In this document: positions 50,244-60,000 of the stretch, piece by piece | How the letters are laid out: each line of letters starts with the position of its first letter | Position numbering within the stretch: the stretch's first letter is position 1 | From: Shewanella fidelis ATCC BAA-318 | GTDB lineage: Bacteria > Pseudomonadota > Gammaproteobacteria > Enterobacterales > Shewanellaceae | Length of the DNA stretch: 64,000 bases | Direction: 5' to 3' | Assembly (NCBI RefSeq): GCF_000518605.1 | Contig: NZ_JADX01000019.1 | Span: 1-64,000 of the forward strand | The notes under the pieces: model-generated | What the model was told of the DNA's origin: nothing | The model's input: the letters and a program-made list of their open reading frames with translations, nothing else | Database searches by the model: none | Translations under genes and position numbers: made by a program

Positions 50244-51215
50244 TTAGGCTTGTTGCTTTAGCTCTTTTAACCAAAGGTTATGATGCTGTTTAGCCCAGTT
50301 TTCATCGCAATAGCCAGAGGTCATATTAGACATGCCACCTTCTGACATTACGGTTGCCATAAAGATGTGAACCACTGAGAAGGCGGTGATGATAATGGTA
50401 GATACGATATGCACTAATAGCATGGTATTGGCCGTATTCTTGGTGACGACGAATGTCTCTGGGAACATCATAGTGAGTCCCGAGATCACCATTAGACCGC
50501 CAAATAGAGCAAAGACCCAGAACCACAATTTTTCACCGGCATTGGCAAAGCCTGCATCTGGGTGATGCTTCTTACCGGTATTTAAGTAACCGCCAAGTAC
50601 TGCAAACCACTTAAGATCATAGCTGGCAGGAATTTGCTTAGGTGCCCACATTAAGATCATCAGTATGTAACCTAAGATGAACGGGAATGCCATTAGCTCG
50701 TGTAGGCCACTTGATAAACCAACTAATGACGCCCAGCTTGATTGGTTCATACTAGGCTCTAGGTATAAGCGACCGCCAGCCAGTACGAGTCCGGTTACAA
50801 TGAGCAGCATACATGCAATGGCACCGAGCCAATGTACACTGATGCTTAAACCTGACCAACGCTTAATTAATTTGCCTGAGTAGCCATCATCTAAACGTGA
50901 AATACCATTGACAATAATGAAAATGATAAACAGTGCGATAACGGCAAATAAGCTGGCGTAGACTAAAAATGCGATAGTATCGGTTGCGCCTAAATAGCCA
51001 AGTACTGTTTCGTTAGCATCTTCAGGAATTGATGCTGGCAACTGTAGCTGTGGATTGATAGGCATACCACGTAGTTCTGGTATATCGCCAGCGATAGCTT
51101 CGACCTGAATAGGTTGCCACTGCTGTGGCTGCAAGCTTGCTTCGTCAGCCATCGCGGCCGTTGAAACAAACAGGCTGATCACAATAAAACTTAACCATTT
51201 TATTGCTCTGTTCAT
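50244..51215 (-). CDS. Formate-dehydrogenase-type cytochrome b subunit
   Basis: The 323-residue product has a signal peptide (to about 23), a periplasmic stretch of about 60 residues and then TM helices. Candidate haem b ligands are the His in SVHWLGAI, GLHELMAF, LLVHIVST and VVHIFMAT. This is the FdnI/FdoI (FDH gamma) family, which passes electrons between the quinone pool and a periplasmic molybdoenzyme. Here it is linked to a DmsA-like catalytic subunit rather than to a formate dehydrogenase. Confidence 0.88.
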   Translation of the reverse strand: MNRAIKWLSFIVISLFVSTAAMADEASLQPQQWQPIQVEAIAGDIPELRGMPINPQLQLPASIPEDANETVLGYLGATDTIAFLVYASLFAVIALFIIFIIVNGISRLDDGYSGKLIKRWSGLSISVHWLGAIACMLLIVTGLVLAGGRLYLEPSMNQSSWASLVGLSSGLHELMAFPFILGYILMILMWAPKQIPASYDLKWFAVLGGYLNTGKKHHPDAGFANAGEKLWFWVFALFGGLMVISGLTMMFPETFVVTKNTANTMLLVHIVSTIIITAFSVVHIFMATVMSEGGMSNMTSGYCDENWAKQHHNLWLKELKQQA

Positions 51216-51326
51216 AGGTAACTCCTTTGGCGACTTAGGGTCGCCTTTTTAGCTTTCTTGTGCATCAATTTTTAGATGCTGCAAGAGAGCTGATCCTGAT
51301 GTTCAGTAGATTGAATTTATGTCAGT

Positions 51327-51917
51327 CTACTCATGCAGTTGTTTAGTGATAAAAAGTTGCAACTCGGTGGCAAATTCGCGCCAGAAGTTGAGGCTGGCAT
51401 GTTGCTTAATGCCTTCGCAGAATGGGTTAATCCATAGCCCTAGATGCTTATTAACAAACTCATCAGCCATGGCATCGAGTTCGTGGGCTGCATCTAGGTT
51501 ATCTGCTTGTCGTTGCTCACTTGCAAGGGCGTGCACACAGTACAGAAACTCCAATTCGTTACCGATAAAATCGGCAGGTTCATTGAATTGATCGTCGATG
51601 ACTAAACCTATCTGTTGATAGAAGTCAGCTACCTCAACAGTCTCATCTGTGTTAATGACATGGTTACCGCTGCGGTATACGCCCTCATAGGGCGCAACCA
51701 GTAACTTATATGGACCGATACACATACGATTGAAGTCAAACTCCAGCTCGGATGGGTCTTCGACAAACCTTTTCGCTTCGGTCAAAAGTGGACTTTGTGG
51801 ATTGCTCGATTCTAGGTAAGCGATTAATCCGTTAAGTGCTTCTATTTTTGATGGAAAGAAGATCATCGATTTAAAGGCGAAGTACGCCGTAGCCATCGGG
51901 CCATATTGGTTTGTCAT
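51327..51917 (-). CDS. TorD/DmsD-family molybdoenzyme chaperone
   Basis: The 196-residue all-helical protein contains the TorD-family pieces FPSKIEALNGL, PYEGVYRSG and LGLWINPFC (near 160). Family members bind the Tat signal of their partner and hold it until the cofactor is inserted. It starts on the stop codon of the ferredoxin gene (TAATG), and the Tat substrate encoded in the same operon is the obvious client. Confidence 0.87.
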   Translation of the reverse strand: MTNQYGPMATAYFAFKSMIFFPSKIEALNGLIAYLESSNPQSPLLTEAKRFVEDPSELEFDFNRMCIGPYKLLVAPYEGVYRSGNHVINTDETVEVADFYQQIGLVIDDQFNEPADFIGNELEFLYCVHALASEQRQADNLDAAHELDAMADEFVNKHLGLWINPFCEGIKQHASLNFWREFATELQLFITKQLHE

Positions 51918-52462
51918 TATGCGCGTTCCTTAATAATCACCATGTTAGGTTTCGTGATGCAGTCGCCGTAGCCGATACCTTCTTTGCTGGCTGATGGCTT
52001 TTTAAGCACTTCGTCAATATTGCCAACTTGGATGCACTCCACTGGACAACCTGTAACGCAAGCTGGCTTCATACCGCGGTCAAGTAACTCGACGCACATG
52101 TTGCACTTATCAGCCTTGCCATCATCTTCACGAATGCTGACCGCAGAGTAAGGGCAGGCGCTAGCACATAGGCCGCAACCTGTGCATTTCTCACGATCTA
52201 ACACCACAATGCCATCGTCTCTGACGTGGTAGGCTTTTGCTGGACAAACCATTAAGCAAGCAGGGTTTTCACAGTGCATGCATGAATGCGATAACCACAC
52301 ATCTATCGCACCGTCTTCACGTTTAACTTCATAGCGATCAACTTTACGAAAACGGTGGTTTTCAGGTAATTCATTGTGAATTTGGCAAGCAACAGTACAG
52401 GCACCACAACCGACGCAGTTTTCTTGTCTGAAGACAAAGCCTACTCTTTTGTTCATCGTCAT
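51917..52462 (-). CDS. Four-cluster ferredoxin subunit (DmsB/NrfC-like)
   Basis: The 181-residue protein has four Cys groups: CVGCGACTVAC (16-26), CENPACLMVC (near 63), CTGCGLCASAC (near 92) and CNMC ... CVTGC (near 119-140). It should carry four [4Fe-4S] clusters and wire the catalytic subunit to the cytochrome b. It has no signal peptide and would be exported with its partner. AAGGAG six bases before ATG 52462 sets the start. Confidence 0.92.
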   Translation of the reverse strand: MTMNKRVGFVFRQENCVGCGACTVACQIHNELPENHRFRKVDRYEVKREDGAIDVWLSHSCMHCENPACLMVCPAKAYHVRDDGIVVLDREKCTGCGLCASACPYSAVSIREDDGKADKCNMCVELLDRGMKPACVTGCPVECIQVGNIDEVLKKPSASKEGIGYGDCITKPNMVIIKERA

Positions 52463-52472
52463 TATTTACTCC

Positions 52473-54686
52473 TTAGGCTTTTTCTAGCGCGACATTGGTC
52501 GAGTGGTAGGCTGAACAGCCACCCATATCGGTCAATTTGTCGGTGGTCAGGTTGTTGGTACAGCTTGCCTTGCCGTATGGGTCCATTCGGCGCCAGTTAT
52601 TTTTTGGTGCCATAACGGTGCCGCGGCCAACTTGTCCAGAAACTTGCGCAGTAAAGAATGCTTCGCCACGATGGTTACTGAGTCTGACTCGGTCGTTGTT
52701 CTTAATGCCTAACTCTTTAGCATCTTCGGTATTGATCTTGGCTAAATATGCCGGGAAGTTACGGATGTACTTAACGTTGTAGAAAGAGCTGTTAGCACGC
52801 TGCGGGATCGCTGGTGATAACATGCGGAATGGCAGCTTTTTCTCTTCAGGGATCATCTCGTCTTCAGGTAAACCGAAGTCAATAACAGGGTGGTAGCCTG
52901 CGTCTTTCATCATCTGCGAGTAGAACTCGATTTTGCCGCTATCTGTTTTGTATTTGCCATCGCCAAAGTAAGGGCGTTGGTCATAGACGGTGACAAATTT
53001 GTCTTTAATGATCTGTTCGTAGGTGATGTTGTTGTGCCTGAATGCTGGCTCATCAGTATCGAGGAAGTCGCGTAGAATTTGTTCATAATCAACGCGCATC
53101 TCTGGGTGGTAATCCAGTCCCATGTGGGCAGCAAGCTCTTTAAAGAAGATCCAGTTATCTTTAGATTCACCTAGAGGCTCAATGACTTTTTCAGAGGTCT
53201 GCATGTGGTAGCAGTTGTAGTCAGTGCCCATATCAGGGAATTCAAACTGAGTTGTCGACGGTACAATAATATCGGCAAGTTCAGCGGTATCCGTCATTAA
53301 GAAGTCATGCACGACTAGGAATAAGTCATCGCGCATTGCACCTAAGCGACAAGCATTTGAGTCTGGCGCTACGGAGACGAAGTTACCGTTGTAGTTAATC
53401 ACCGCTTTAATTGGCTTGATTGGTTTACCATAGGCGGTTGGATTGGTTGGATGCAGCGCTTGGGCTATTTCGGTCATATTGACATGGCCAACGGTATCGC
53501 CGTTAGGGTGAATATGGTCAGCTCGACCTTTAGAATAGTTAAGGCTGTCATCGGCTTGGGTATTATCATAGATAAAGCCGTTACCAATTTTACCATATTG
53601 ACCTGCAACAGCATGCATCATAGCGATAGCACGAGACATACGTGCGCCGTTGTAGTTACGCTGCATGCCGTATCCTAAACGAATGACTGCAAGCTCTGAT
53701 TCACCATAGACTTTGGCAAATTTAAACATTTTCTCTCTTGGTACACCGGTGACCTGCTCTATCTCGTCATAGCTCATTTCATCGAGGCGCTTGAGTAGCT
53801 CGTCAAAGCCTAAGGTATTGGCCTTGATAAATGCCATGTCGGCTAAGTTATTCTCGATAAGGTATTTCATAATACCTGTCGCGAGATGGGTGTCGGTGCT
53901 TGGCTTAGGCTGTAACCAGATGTCCGCTTGAGAGGCGATAGGCGTGCGCATTGGGTTTACCACTAACAGTTTGGCGCCTTTGTCACGAGCTTGGTTAATA
54001 AACTTGATGCCATGCACATTTGTCGCGGTTTCGTTTTGCCCCCAAGAGATATAACAATTGGTGTAAATATTGTCGTACGGATCTGGGCCTTGGTAAGTAC
54101 CAGTAACAGACTTCAAACCTTCATAAGCCGCGAAAACACACACTTTACGATCGAGCTTACGAGCGCCGACTGCGTTAAAGAAACGGCTAGGTCCGCCGTA
54201 TTTACCGATAACGCCTTCGTGGCCCGAGTAGCTGTATGGCAAAATGGAGTCAGCGCCATGCTCTTTGATGATCTGTTGTAAACGGCTAGTGATTTTTGCA
54301 TAGGCTTCATCCCAAGTTATGCGGCGCCATTTACCTTCGCCTTTTTTACCTGCGCGTTCCATCGGGTGCAAAATTCGGTCGGCAGCATAAGTGTATTGCA
54401 CATAGGCATGGCCTTTAACGCACGGAGATGTCCCCATTTTTTTCATCTCAGATGCGCCTTCGACATATGTCATGCGGCCATTTTGTACAGTAAACTTTAA
54501 CAAGCAGCGATCGGCACAGTTACGCTGGCAAGTGTGATAAACGATTTTCCCTTCTCGTTTTAGCAACTTATCTGGTGCACCACCGCGCTCAGTTGCATTG
54601 GCAATACCTGGCATTAAACCAGATAATGAGCCGACAACAGAACTAGCTCCAACTCCCTGCAGGAAGGTGCGTCTGTTCATTTTCAT
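52473..54686 (-). CDS. Molybdopterin oxidoreductase, DmsA-like catalytic subunit
   Basis: The product of about 737 residues begins with a Tat signal (MKMNRRTFLQG). A [4Fe-4S] site of DmsA spacing follows, Cys53-x3-Cys57-x3-Cys61 ... Cys89, then the molybdopterin domains and a C-terminal MopB dinucleotide-binding domain. At the position of the DmsA Mo-ligand Ser there is Cys183 (RKVCVFAAYEG). No Cys/Sec-His pair of formate dehydrogenases is seen. The start is ATG 54686, six bases after GGGGA; the frame is open further upstream without a good start. It is the first gene of the operon with ferredoxin, TorD-like chaperone and cytochrome b. The substrate is unknown. Confidence 0.88.
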   Translation of the reverse strand: MKMNRRTFLQGVGASSVVGSLSGLMPGIANATERGGAPDKLLKREGKIVYHTCQRNCADRCLLKFTVQNGRMTYVEGASEMKKMGTSPCVKGHAYVQYTYAADRILHPMERAGKKGEGKWRRITWDEAYAKITSRLQQIIKEHGADSILPYSYSGHEGVIGKYGGPSRFFNAVGARKLDRKVCVFAAYEGLKSVTGTYQGPDPYDNIYTNCYISWGQNETATNVHGIKFINQARDKGAKLLVVNPMRTPIASQADIWLQPKPSTDTHLATGIMKYLIENNLADMAFIKANTLGFDELLKRLDEMSYDEIEQVTGVPREKMFKFAKVYGESELAVIRLGYGMQRNYNGARMSRAIAMMHAVAGQYGKIGNGFIYDNTQADDSLNYSKGRADHIHPNGDTVGHVNMTEIAQALHPTNPTAYGKPIKPIKAVINYNGNFVSVAPDSNACRLGAMRDDLFLVVHDFLMTDTAELADIIVPSTTQFEFPDMGTDYNCYHMQTSEKVIEPLGESKDNWIFFKELAAHMGLDYHPEMRVDYEQILRDFLDTDEPAFRHNNITYEQIIKDKFVTVYDQRPYFGDGKYKTDSGKIEFYSQMMKDAGYHPVIDFGLPEDEMIPEEKKLPFRMLSPAIPQRANSSFYNVKYIRNFPAYLAKINTEDAKELGIKNNDRVRLSNHRGEAFFTAQVSGQVGRGTVMAPKNNWRRMDPYGKASCTNNLTTDKLTDMGGCSAYHSTNVALEKA

Positions 54687-54888
54687 ATGTTTTCCCCATC
54701 TTGATAGTGTTGATTCACTATTTATTTTTTTGCAAAGACGACATTGATATTGCTCAGTGGAGCTCTGCTTCAGGCGCAGCAAAACTCCAGTGGGTTACAC
54801 ATTATTTTTATTGATAATGCTCCTTTAACTGCAAACTCAGCACTCTCATCGTTTTGAGTTCGACTTCCCCATGGATTGATATTAAGCG

Positions 54889-55854
54889 CTAGTCTTCACA
54901 GGCTAAGCGCCACTCTCTTTCTAGGCCGCAAATAAGCTTGGATTTAACCCAGTTAAATGCTGCGGAATGATTGGTGTTACCAAACAACACGTAGTTGCCA
55001 ATCTCGCGGTTTTCTCGACGGCGAGTACGGCATTTCTGTGCTAATTCGTCTGGCAATTTGATGTAGTCAATCCCCGGTAACATATTGACGAATTGACGGG
55101 TGAATTGATTACAACTGAGGGTAATGGCATCGCTTTCACTGAGAAGGCGCATGGCTGAAGCTAAACTGTCGGTATAACCTTCTACTTCCATACACAAGTC
55201 TTTTTCTCGGCATAAATTCACTAATAGTGGACAGCTAAGATCATCGTAGTTATCGATTTCTAAACAGGGATAGCGAGAGAGGTTTTCGAGAGTAATTGGT
55301 TGACTTAAAACAGGATGATTACGCTTAGCAAGAATATATAGGCTATCGGTTTCGCTAAACATTTCGTAGTTGAGGTTTTTGCCATTGAAACCTTCGTACA
55401 CCACAACAAAATCCATGTCGCCATTGGCGAGGGCTGTGGTGCAATCGTGGGTGAGTACCCTAACGTCAAATCTGAGGTTTGGCGCTTCAGTTAAGATGTC
55501 TTCGCGGACAACTTTTTGTACCGCGTAGACAAACTCATCATAGGCATGGATGACGAATTGCCCCCCAGATTCTGCCGGAGTAAACACAGAGTGTTGCATC
55601 TCTATTTTTTGATATTGTTCAACTAAACTTTTAGCCATTGGGATCAGTTGGTGGGTTTTTTCTGTGGCGACAAAACCTGAACAACGTCTTATGAAAAGAG
55701 AATCTTTGAATATATCTCGTAATATCTTTAATGTTCTGCTCACCCCTGAGGCGGTCATGCCTAATTCATTTGCGGCCTGATGACTTTGACCATGTTCATA
55801 TATAGCAATAAAGACTTTTAATTGGTTGTAATTTAATAGGTCTATTTTGTTCAT
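54889..55854 (-). CDS. LysR-family regulator between two molybdoenzyme clusters
   Basis: The product of about 321 residues has an N-terminal HTH (SHQAANELGMTASGVSRTLKIL, near 24-45) and a divergent substrate-binding domain. It is less like the common LTTR subgroups than the other two in the window. ATG 55854 has CAGGT upstream; a TTG at 55872 is less likely. It is co-oriented with the DmsA-like operon and divergent from ttrBA, so it may control either or both. Confidence 0.85.
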   Translation of the reverse strand: MNKIDLLNYNQLKVFIAIYEHGQSHQAANELGMTASGVSRTLKILRDIFKDSLFIRRCSGFVATEKTHQLIPMAKSLVEQYQKIEMQHSVFTPAESGGQFVIHAYDEFVYAVQKVVREDILTEAPNLRFDVRVLTHDCTTALANGDMDFVVVYEGFNGKNLNYEMFSETDSLYILAKRNHPVLSQPITLENLSRYPCLEIDNYDDLSCPLLVNLCREKDLCMEVEGYTDSLASAMRLLSESDAITLSCNQFTRQFVNMLPGIDYIKLPDELAQKCRTRRRENREIGNYVLFGNTNHSAAFNWVKSKLICGLEREWRLACED

Positions 55855-55911
55855 GACAAATACCTGTCGCAATAATTAAATTCTATAATCTATATAAGAG
55901 TTATAATGTGC

Positions 55912-55927
55912 AGTGTTATATGTCACA
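55912..55927. promoter_or_regulatory. CRP-like site upstream of the LysR gene
   Basis: AGTGT-TATATG-TCACA matches 8 of 10 informative bases of TGTGA-N6-TCACA. It lies about 60-70 bp before the LysR start. CRP governs anaerobic respiration genes in Shewanella, which makes it plausible, but one match is weak evidence. Confidence 0.4.
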
Positions 55928-55980
55928 TTTTTAATAAGCTTATTTTTGTAACTTTGATATATGTCTCGTGTTTTACATGT

Positions 55981-56013
55981 TGATATTAGCAAATATCAGA
56001 ATCCGATATTTGC
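55981..56013. promoter_or_regulatory. Overlapping inverted repeats, candidate LysR operator
   Basis: TGATATT-agca-AATATCA (55981-55998) overlaps a second perfect repeat, GCAAATATC (55989-55997) with GATATTTGC (56005-56013). Three alternating copies of one half-site in 33 bp between a LysR gene and its divergent neighbour suggest cooperative binding. Confidence 0.6.
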
Positions 56014-56382
56014 GAAGAGTATGTTTATACAATTGTTTTAGAGTGCTTTCTCTATGCACTATATGGTGACTTTTATGTTTACTCTGATTAAGTAATTGCT
56101 TTTATTGGTTTATTTGTGTTTGTTATGTTTTGGTTGTATCAGGTGGAATATGGTGATACGTTTTGTTGCAATTATATTCTAAGGTTATTGTTTGTCTTGA
56201 ATTCTATCTTCTGATTTTATTTCATAAAAATTTAAATTATTTTTCTATTGTGATCTTTAGTTGATATTCACGTATTCAATTATGTCGTTGTTTATATTTT
56301 TGTATTTTTGAGTGTATTTTAAATATAAAGATTTTATAAGTGAGCAAATTAAATTTTGTCACTTCTATAATAAGGATTAATT

Positions 56383-57078
56383 ATGTTGGATAGACGCTCC
56401 ATATTAAAAATGGCTGCAGGTAGTGCAATGTTAACGCTGATCCCCAGCGCTCAACTTCAAGCTAAAACGCCCGGTAAAAGGTTAGCTATGGTGTTTGATG
56501 TTCGTCGTTGCACTGGGTGTCTATCTTGTACTGTGTCTTGTGCGATGGAAAATCAAACAGATGCAGGGCGTTGTCGCACACGGGTGAATCAAGCAGCTAT
56601 TGATACTGCAACAGGCTTTGCCACGCTGGCGGTTCCTAATCAATGCAATCAGTGTGATAACCCTGCTTGTGTTTATGTTTGCCCTGTAGAGGCGACTTAT
56701 AAACGCGAAGAAGACGGCATAGTCGTGATTAACCATGACGAATGCATTCATTGTCAGCTCTGTGTCGATGCTTGTCCTTATGGTGCACGTCGTAAAGATG
56801 AAACCCTTAATTCACCACCCGAGAAGTGCAATTTCTGCATTCACCGTACATCAGCTGGTTTGTTGCCAGCATGTGTAGAAACGTGTATCGGCGAGGCGCG
56901 TAACTTTGGCGATCTTAATGATCCCAATAGCAAGGTGTCGCAACTCGTGCGTGACAATAAGGTATACGCCATGTTGGCCGCAGAAGGAACGAAACCGAAT
57001 ATTTTCTATATAGGCTTGCCTGAACAACCCCAAGACAAGCAGATTTTGTCTCTTAACTTTATTGAATGGCAACGCTAG
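56383..57078 (+). CDS. Tetrathionate-reductase-like ferredoxin subunit (TtrB-like)
   Basis: The 231-residue product begins with a Tat-type signal (DRRSILKMAAG, cleavage near residue 27) and carries four Cys groups: CTGCLSCTVSC (near 43), CNQCDNPACVYVC (near 89), CIHCQLCVDAC (near 125) and CNFC ... CVETC (near 151-170). It is therefore a periplasmic four-cluster electron carrier like TtrB/PsrB. It is 9 bases upstream of the TtrA-like gene. AAGGA precedes ATG 56383. Confidence 0.88.
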   Translation: MLDRRSILKMAAGSAMLTLIPSAQLQAKTPGKRLAMVFDVRRCTGCLSCTVSCAMENQTDAGRCRTRVNQAAIDTATGFATLAVPNQCNQCDNPACVYVCPVEATYKREEDGIVVINHDECIHCQLCVDACPYGARRKDETLNSPPEKCNFCIHRTSAGLLPACVETCIGEARNFGDLNDPNSKVSQLVRDNKVYAMLAAEGTKPNIFYIGLPEQPQDKQILSLNFIEWQR

Positions 57079-57087
57079 GAGCTAACA

Positions 57088-60000
57088 ATGGACAGACGTA
57101 AATTTTTAACTCAAGCAGGCGTTGTTTCTGTGGCGGCAGCAACAGCGGGTTGCGGTGATAAAACCTCGCCAATACATCCTATTCGTAGTCAAGATGTTAG
57201 TTGCTTTGGTCATCCGATCCCTGCTGAATGTCAGCAAGATGCTAATGGTGATTGGCAGCTAACGCCGGGTGTGCGCACCGCTTACTCACGCTGTTTTAGT
57301 TGCTACAACATCTGTGGCTTACGGGTACGTATAGATGAAAAAAATGACAAAGTATTAAAAGTGGGCGGCAACCCTTACTGTGAAAACAACTCTGGTTCAC
57401 CGCTGCCAATCGACACCAGTGTGAAGCAGAGTTATATCGCATTAGCGGGTGAGAATGGCCTTAAAAATCGCGCAACGACTTGCGCCAAAGGCGCCAGTTG
57501 CGCCGATTCAGTAGATGATGAGCGCCGAGTCACTCAGGTACTTAAACGCGATGGTAAGCGTGGCGAAGGTCGTTGGGTGAGTATTAGTTATGAGCAGGCT
57601 CTAAAGGAGATCCTACAAGGTGGCGATCTGTTTGGAGAGGGGCATGTAGAGGGCCTGCGTAGTCTGCGTCAGCTCGATAAACTAGCGAAGCCTGGCTTTC
57701 CAGAGTTTGGCAGTGCGGCTAATCACTTATTTGCTACTTACTGTGCAGAAGATACTTTGCGTGGCAGCTTTTATGCCCGCTTTATGCAGCAGGCTTGGGG
57801 AACAAGCAACTTGGGTACTAAACATGCCTATTGTGGGGCCGCGCAGGCAACAGGTTATAGCCTAGGTATGGCAGCAGGTTTTGAAGAATGGCTCAATGAC
57901 GTTGACTGGGAAAACGTAGAGTACGGTCTATTTATGGGAACAAGTCCAGGATCGTCAGGGGTGAGTCTTAACCGAGTTGGTCGTGGCTTAGCCGATAGTC
58001 GAGTCGATAGAAAGTTTAAATATGTGTGTGTCGACCCATTATTGCGTACTACGGTTGCAGCTGATACCAATGCGACTTGGCTAGCGGTAAAGCCGGGTCA
58101 AGATGCGGCATTTTCTTTTGGTGTTATTCGCACCATGTTAGAAGAGGGCTGGTTTAACAAAGTTCATCTTGAAAGTGCGAGCGAAAAAGCGGCTAAAGCA
58201 GCCGGGGAACTTAACTATACCAATGCTGGCCACTTAGTCATTGTAGATCCCAAACATCCTCAATATCGTCGCTTCGCTAAGGCGAAGGACTTCGGCTTAG
58301 GGGCTGATGAAGCCATTATAGTGAAAGCTGGCGCTGATACTTTGGTGTCGGCAGAAGCGGGTGATAAGGCTGAATTGTTCGTGAGCCGGACGTTAAAAGA
58401 TAACGCTGGCCGTAAGGTTAAATTAGCTTCATCGCTTTATCTATTAAGGCAAGAGGCTCAGCGTACTAGCATGCAGCAATATGCGGCTAAATCAGGCATA
58501 TCAATTGATGCTATGCGCCAAGTAGCTAAAGATCTAGGCCACTACGGACGTAAAGCCTGTGTAGCTGGTAATGGTGGCACCAATTCATCAGATGGTTTTG
58601 TTATGGGCTGGATCTGGGCTACGTTAAATACCTTAGTGGGCAGTCACGACGCTAAAGGTGGCGCAATTTACGGTAATGGTCCTATAGGCGGTATGGAAGG
58701 AAGATACAATTTGGCTAACATTCAAGGTGGAGTTAACCTTGATGGCGTCGTCAATGCCTGCCGAGATGGTGCTTATGAGTCATCAACGGAATATAAGCAC
58801 AAGGTTGCTAAAGGCGAGGATCCATACCCAGCGAGTACACCTTGGCACGAGGTTTTGCCTGCCATGAATGCTGCCGAACAATGGACAAGCCATGCTAATA
58901 GCGATCCCTACCAAGCCAAAGTGCTGTTCAATTGGCGTAATAACTTTCTGTACAGCGCAGCATCAATTAGCCAAGAGGTGGTGGCCAGTATTGCTGATCC
59001 TAAGCGTCTACCTCTGATTATTGGTATCGATTGCCATATGAATGAGACCAATCGTTACGCCGACTATTTCATTCCAGATCGCTCTATGCTCGAAGAGTAT
59101 GCAGCAGATCGTATGTGGGGCTCGCATATGCTGGGGGTTGTGGCTGCTGCGCCATTGGTGACACCTAGAACGGTAAAAAATGCAGCTGGACAACATGTGT
59201 GTATGGAACAGTTACTCGTTGATATTGCTCTGGATATGCAACTTCCAGGATTTGGCAAAGGCGCGATCGCTCACGCCGATGGCGGTAAAGCAGATCTGCT
59301 CTGCTTTGAAGACTGGCATGCCAAGTATTTGGCCAATGTTGCTGCTCAGTGTGAAAACTTGCCAAGTGTCACTGCCGAAGATAGAAAGTGGGCGGGCTTA
59401 GATTATGCTATGAAACCTTTGAAGCCAAAATTAACCCCAACAGAGGTGAGGCAGGTTGAGGCGCTATTATCTCGTGGTGGTTACTACGTCGCCGATGAAC
59501 GTTATGACGGTGATTTTATTAAAGGTGCGGCACCAAAGTGTTTGCAGCTTTATCACGAGGCGGTATCTCAGTTGCGACATGCATACTCTGGTGAGCACTA
59601 TCCGGGGACGATTACCTACCATGAGCATAGATTCTGGAATGGTGATAGCTGGGAGAGTCATTGGCCTGCAACTGAATACCCGTTGCTATTTTCTAGTTAT
59701 AAAGCCACGGTGCGTTCAAACTATGCAGTAGCGTATAAACGCATTGCGGAGATCAGTCCAACTAACTTTGTGTATATGAATGAGCAGACTGCAAAAGAGC
59801 AAGGGCTTAAAGACGGTGACAAGGTTAGATTAGTGACAGCTAACGGTAAACCAGCTGAAGGGTTACTGCAAACAGATCTGGGTGTCGCGCCCGGCGCTGT
59901 ATGTGTTTCTCACGGTTTTGGTCACTCACAAGGTTTTGGTGGTGATGACAGGATCATTAACGGTGAGAAATTACCGGCTCTAAAAGAGCGCGCTGGTGGG

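Larger units (their letters stand above)
55855..56382. other. Long AT-rich divergent intergenic region
   Basis: No gene is seen in these 528 bases, which are markedly AT-rich. Besides the two sites listed separately, there is a palindrome AATAAGCTTATT (55932-55943) and a near-perfect 27-bp palindrome with arms AAGTGA/TCACTT (56338-56364). The latter ends 18 bp before the ttrB-like ATG. Confidence 0.5.

Noticed and set aside
50244..54686. Annotation of the cluster as a formate dehydrogenase operon because of the cytochrome b
   Set aside because: The catalytic subunit lacks the Cys/Sec-His active-site pair and has a DmsA-type N-terminal Cys motif.
54687..54782. N-terminal extension of the DmsA-like subunit
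   Set aside because: It would bury the Tat signal 32 residues inside the protein; a good ribosome-binding site precedes ATG 54686.
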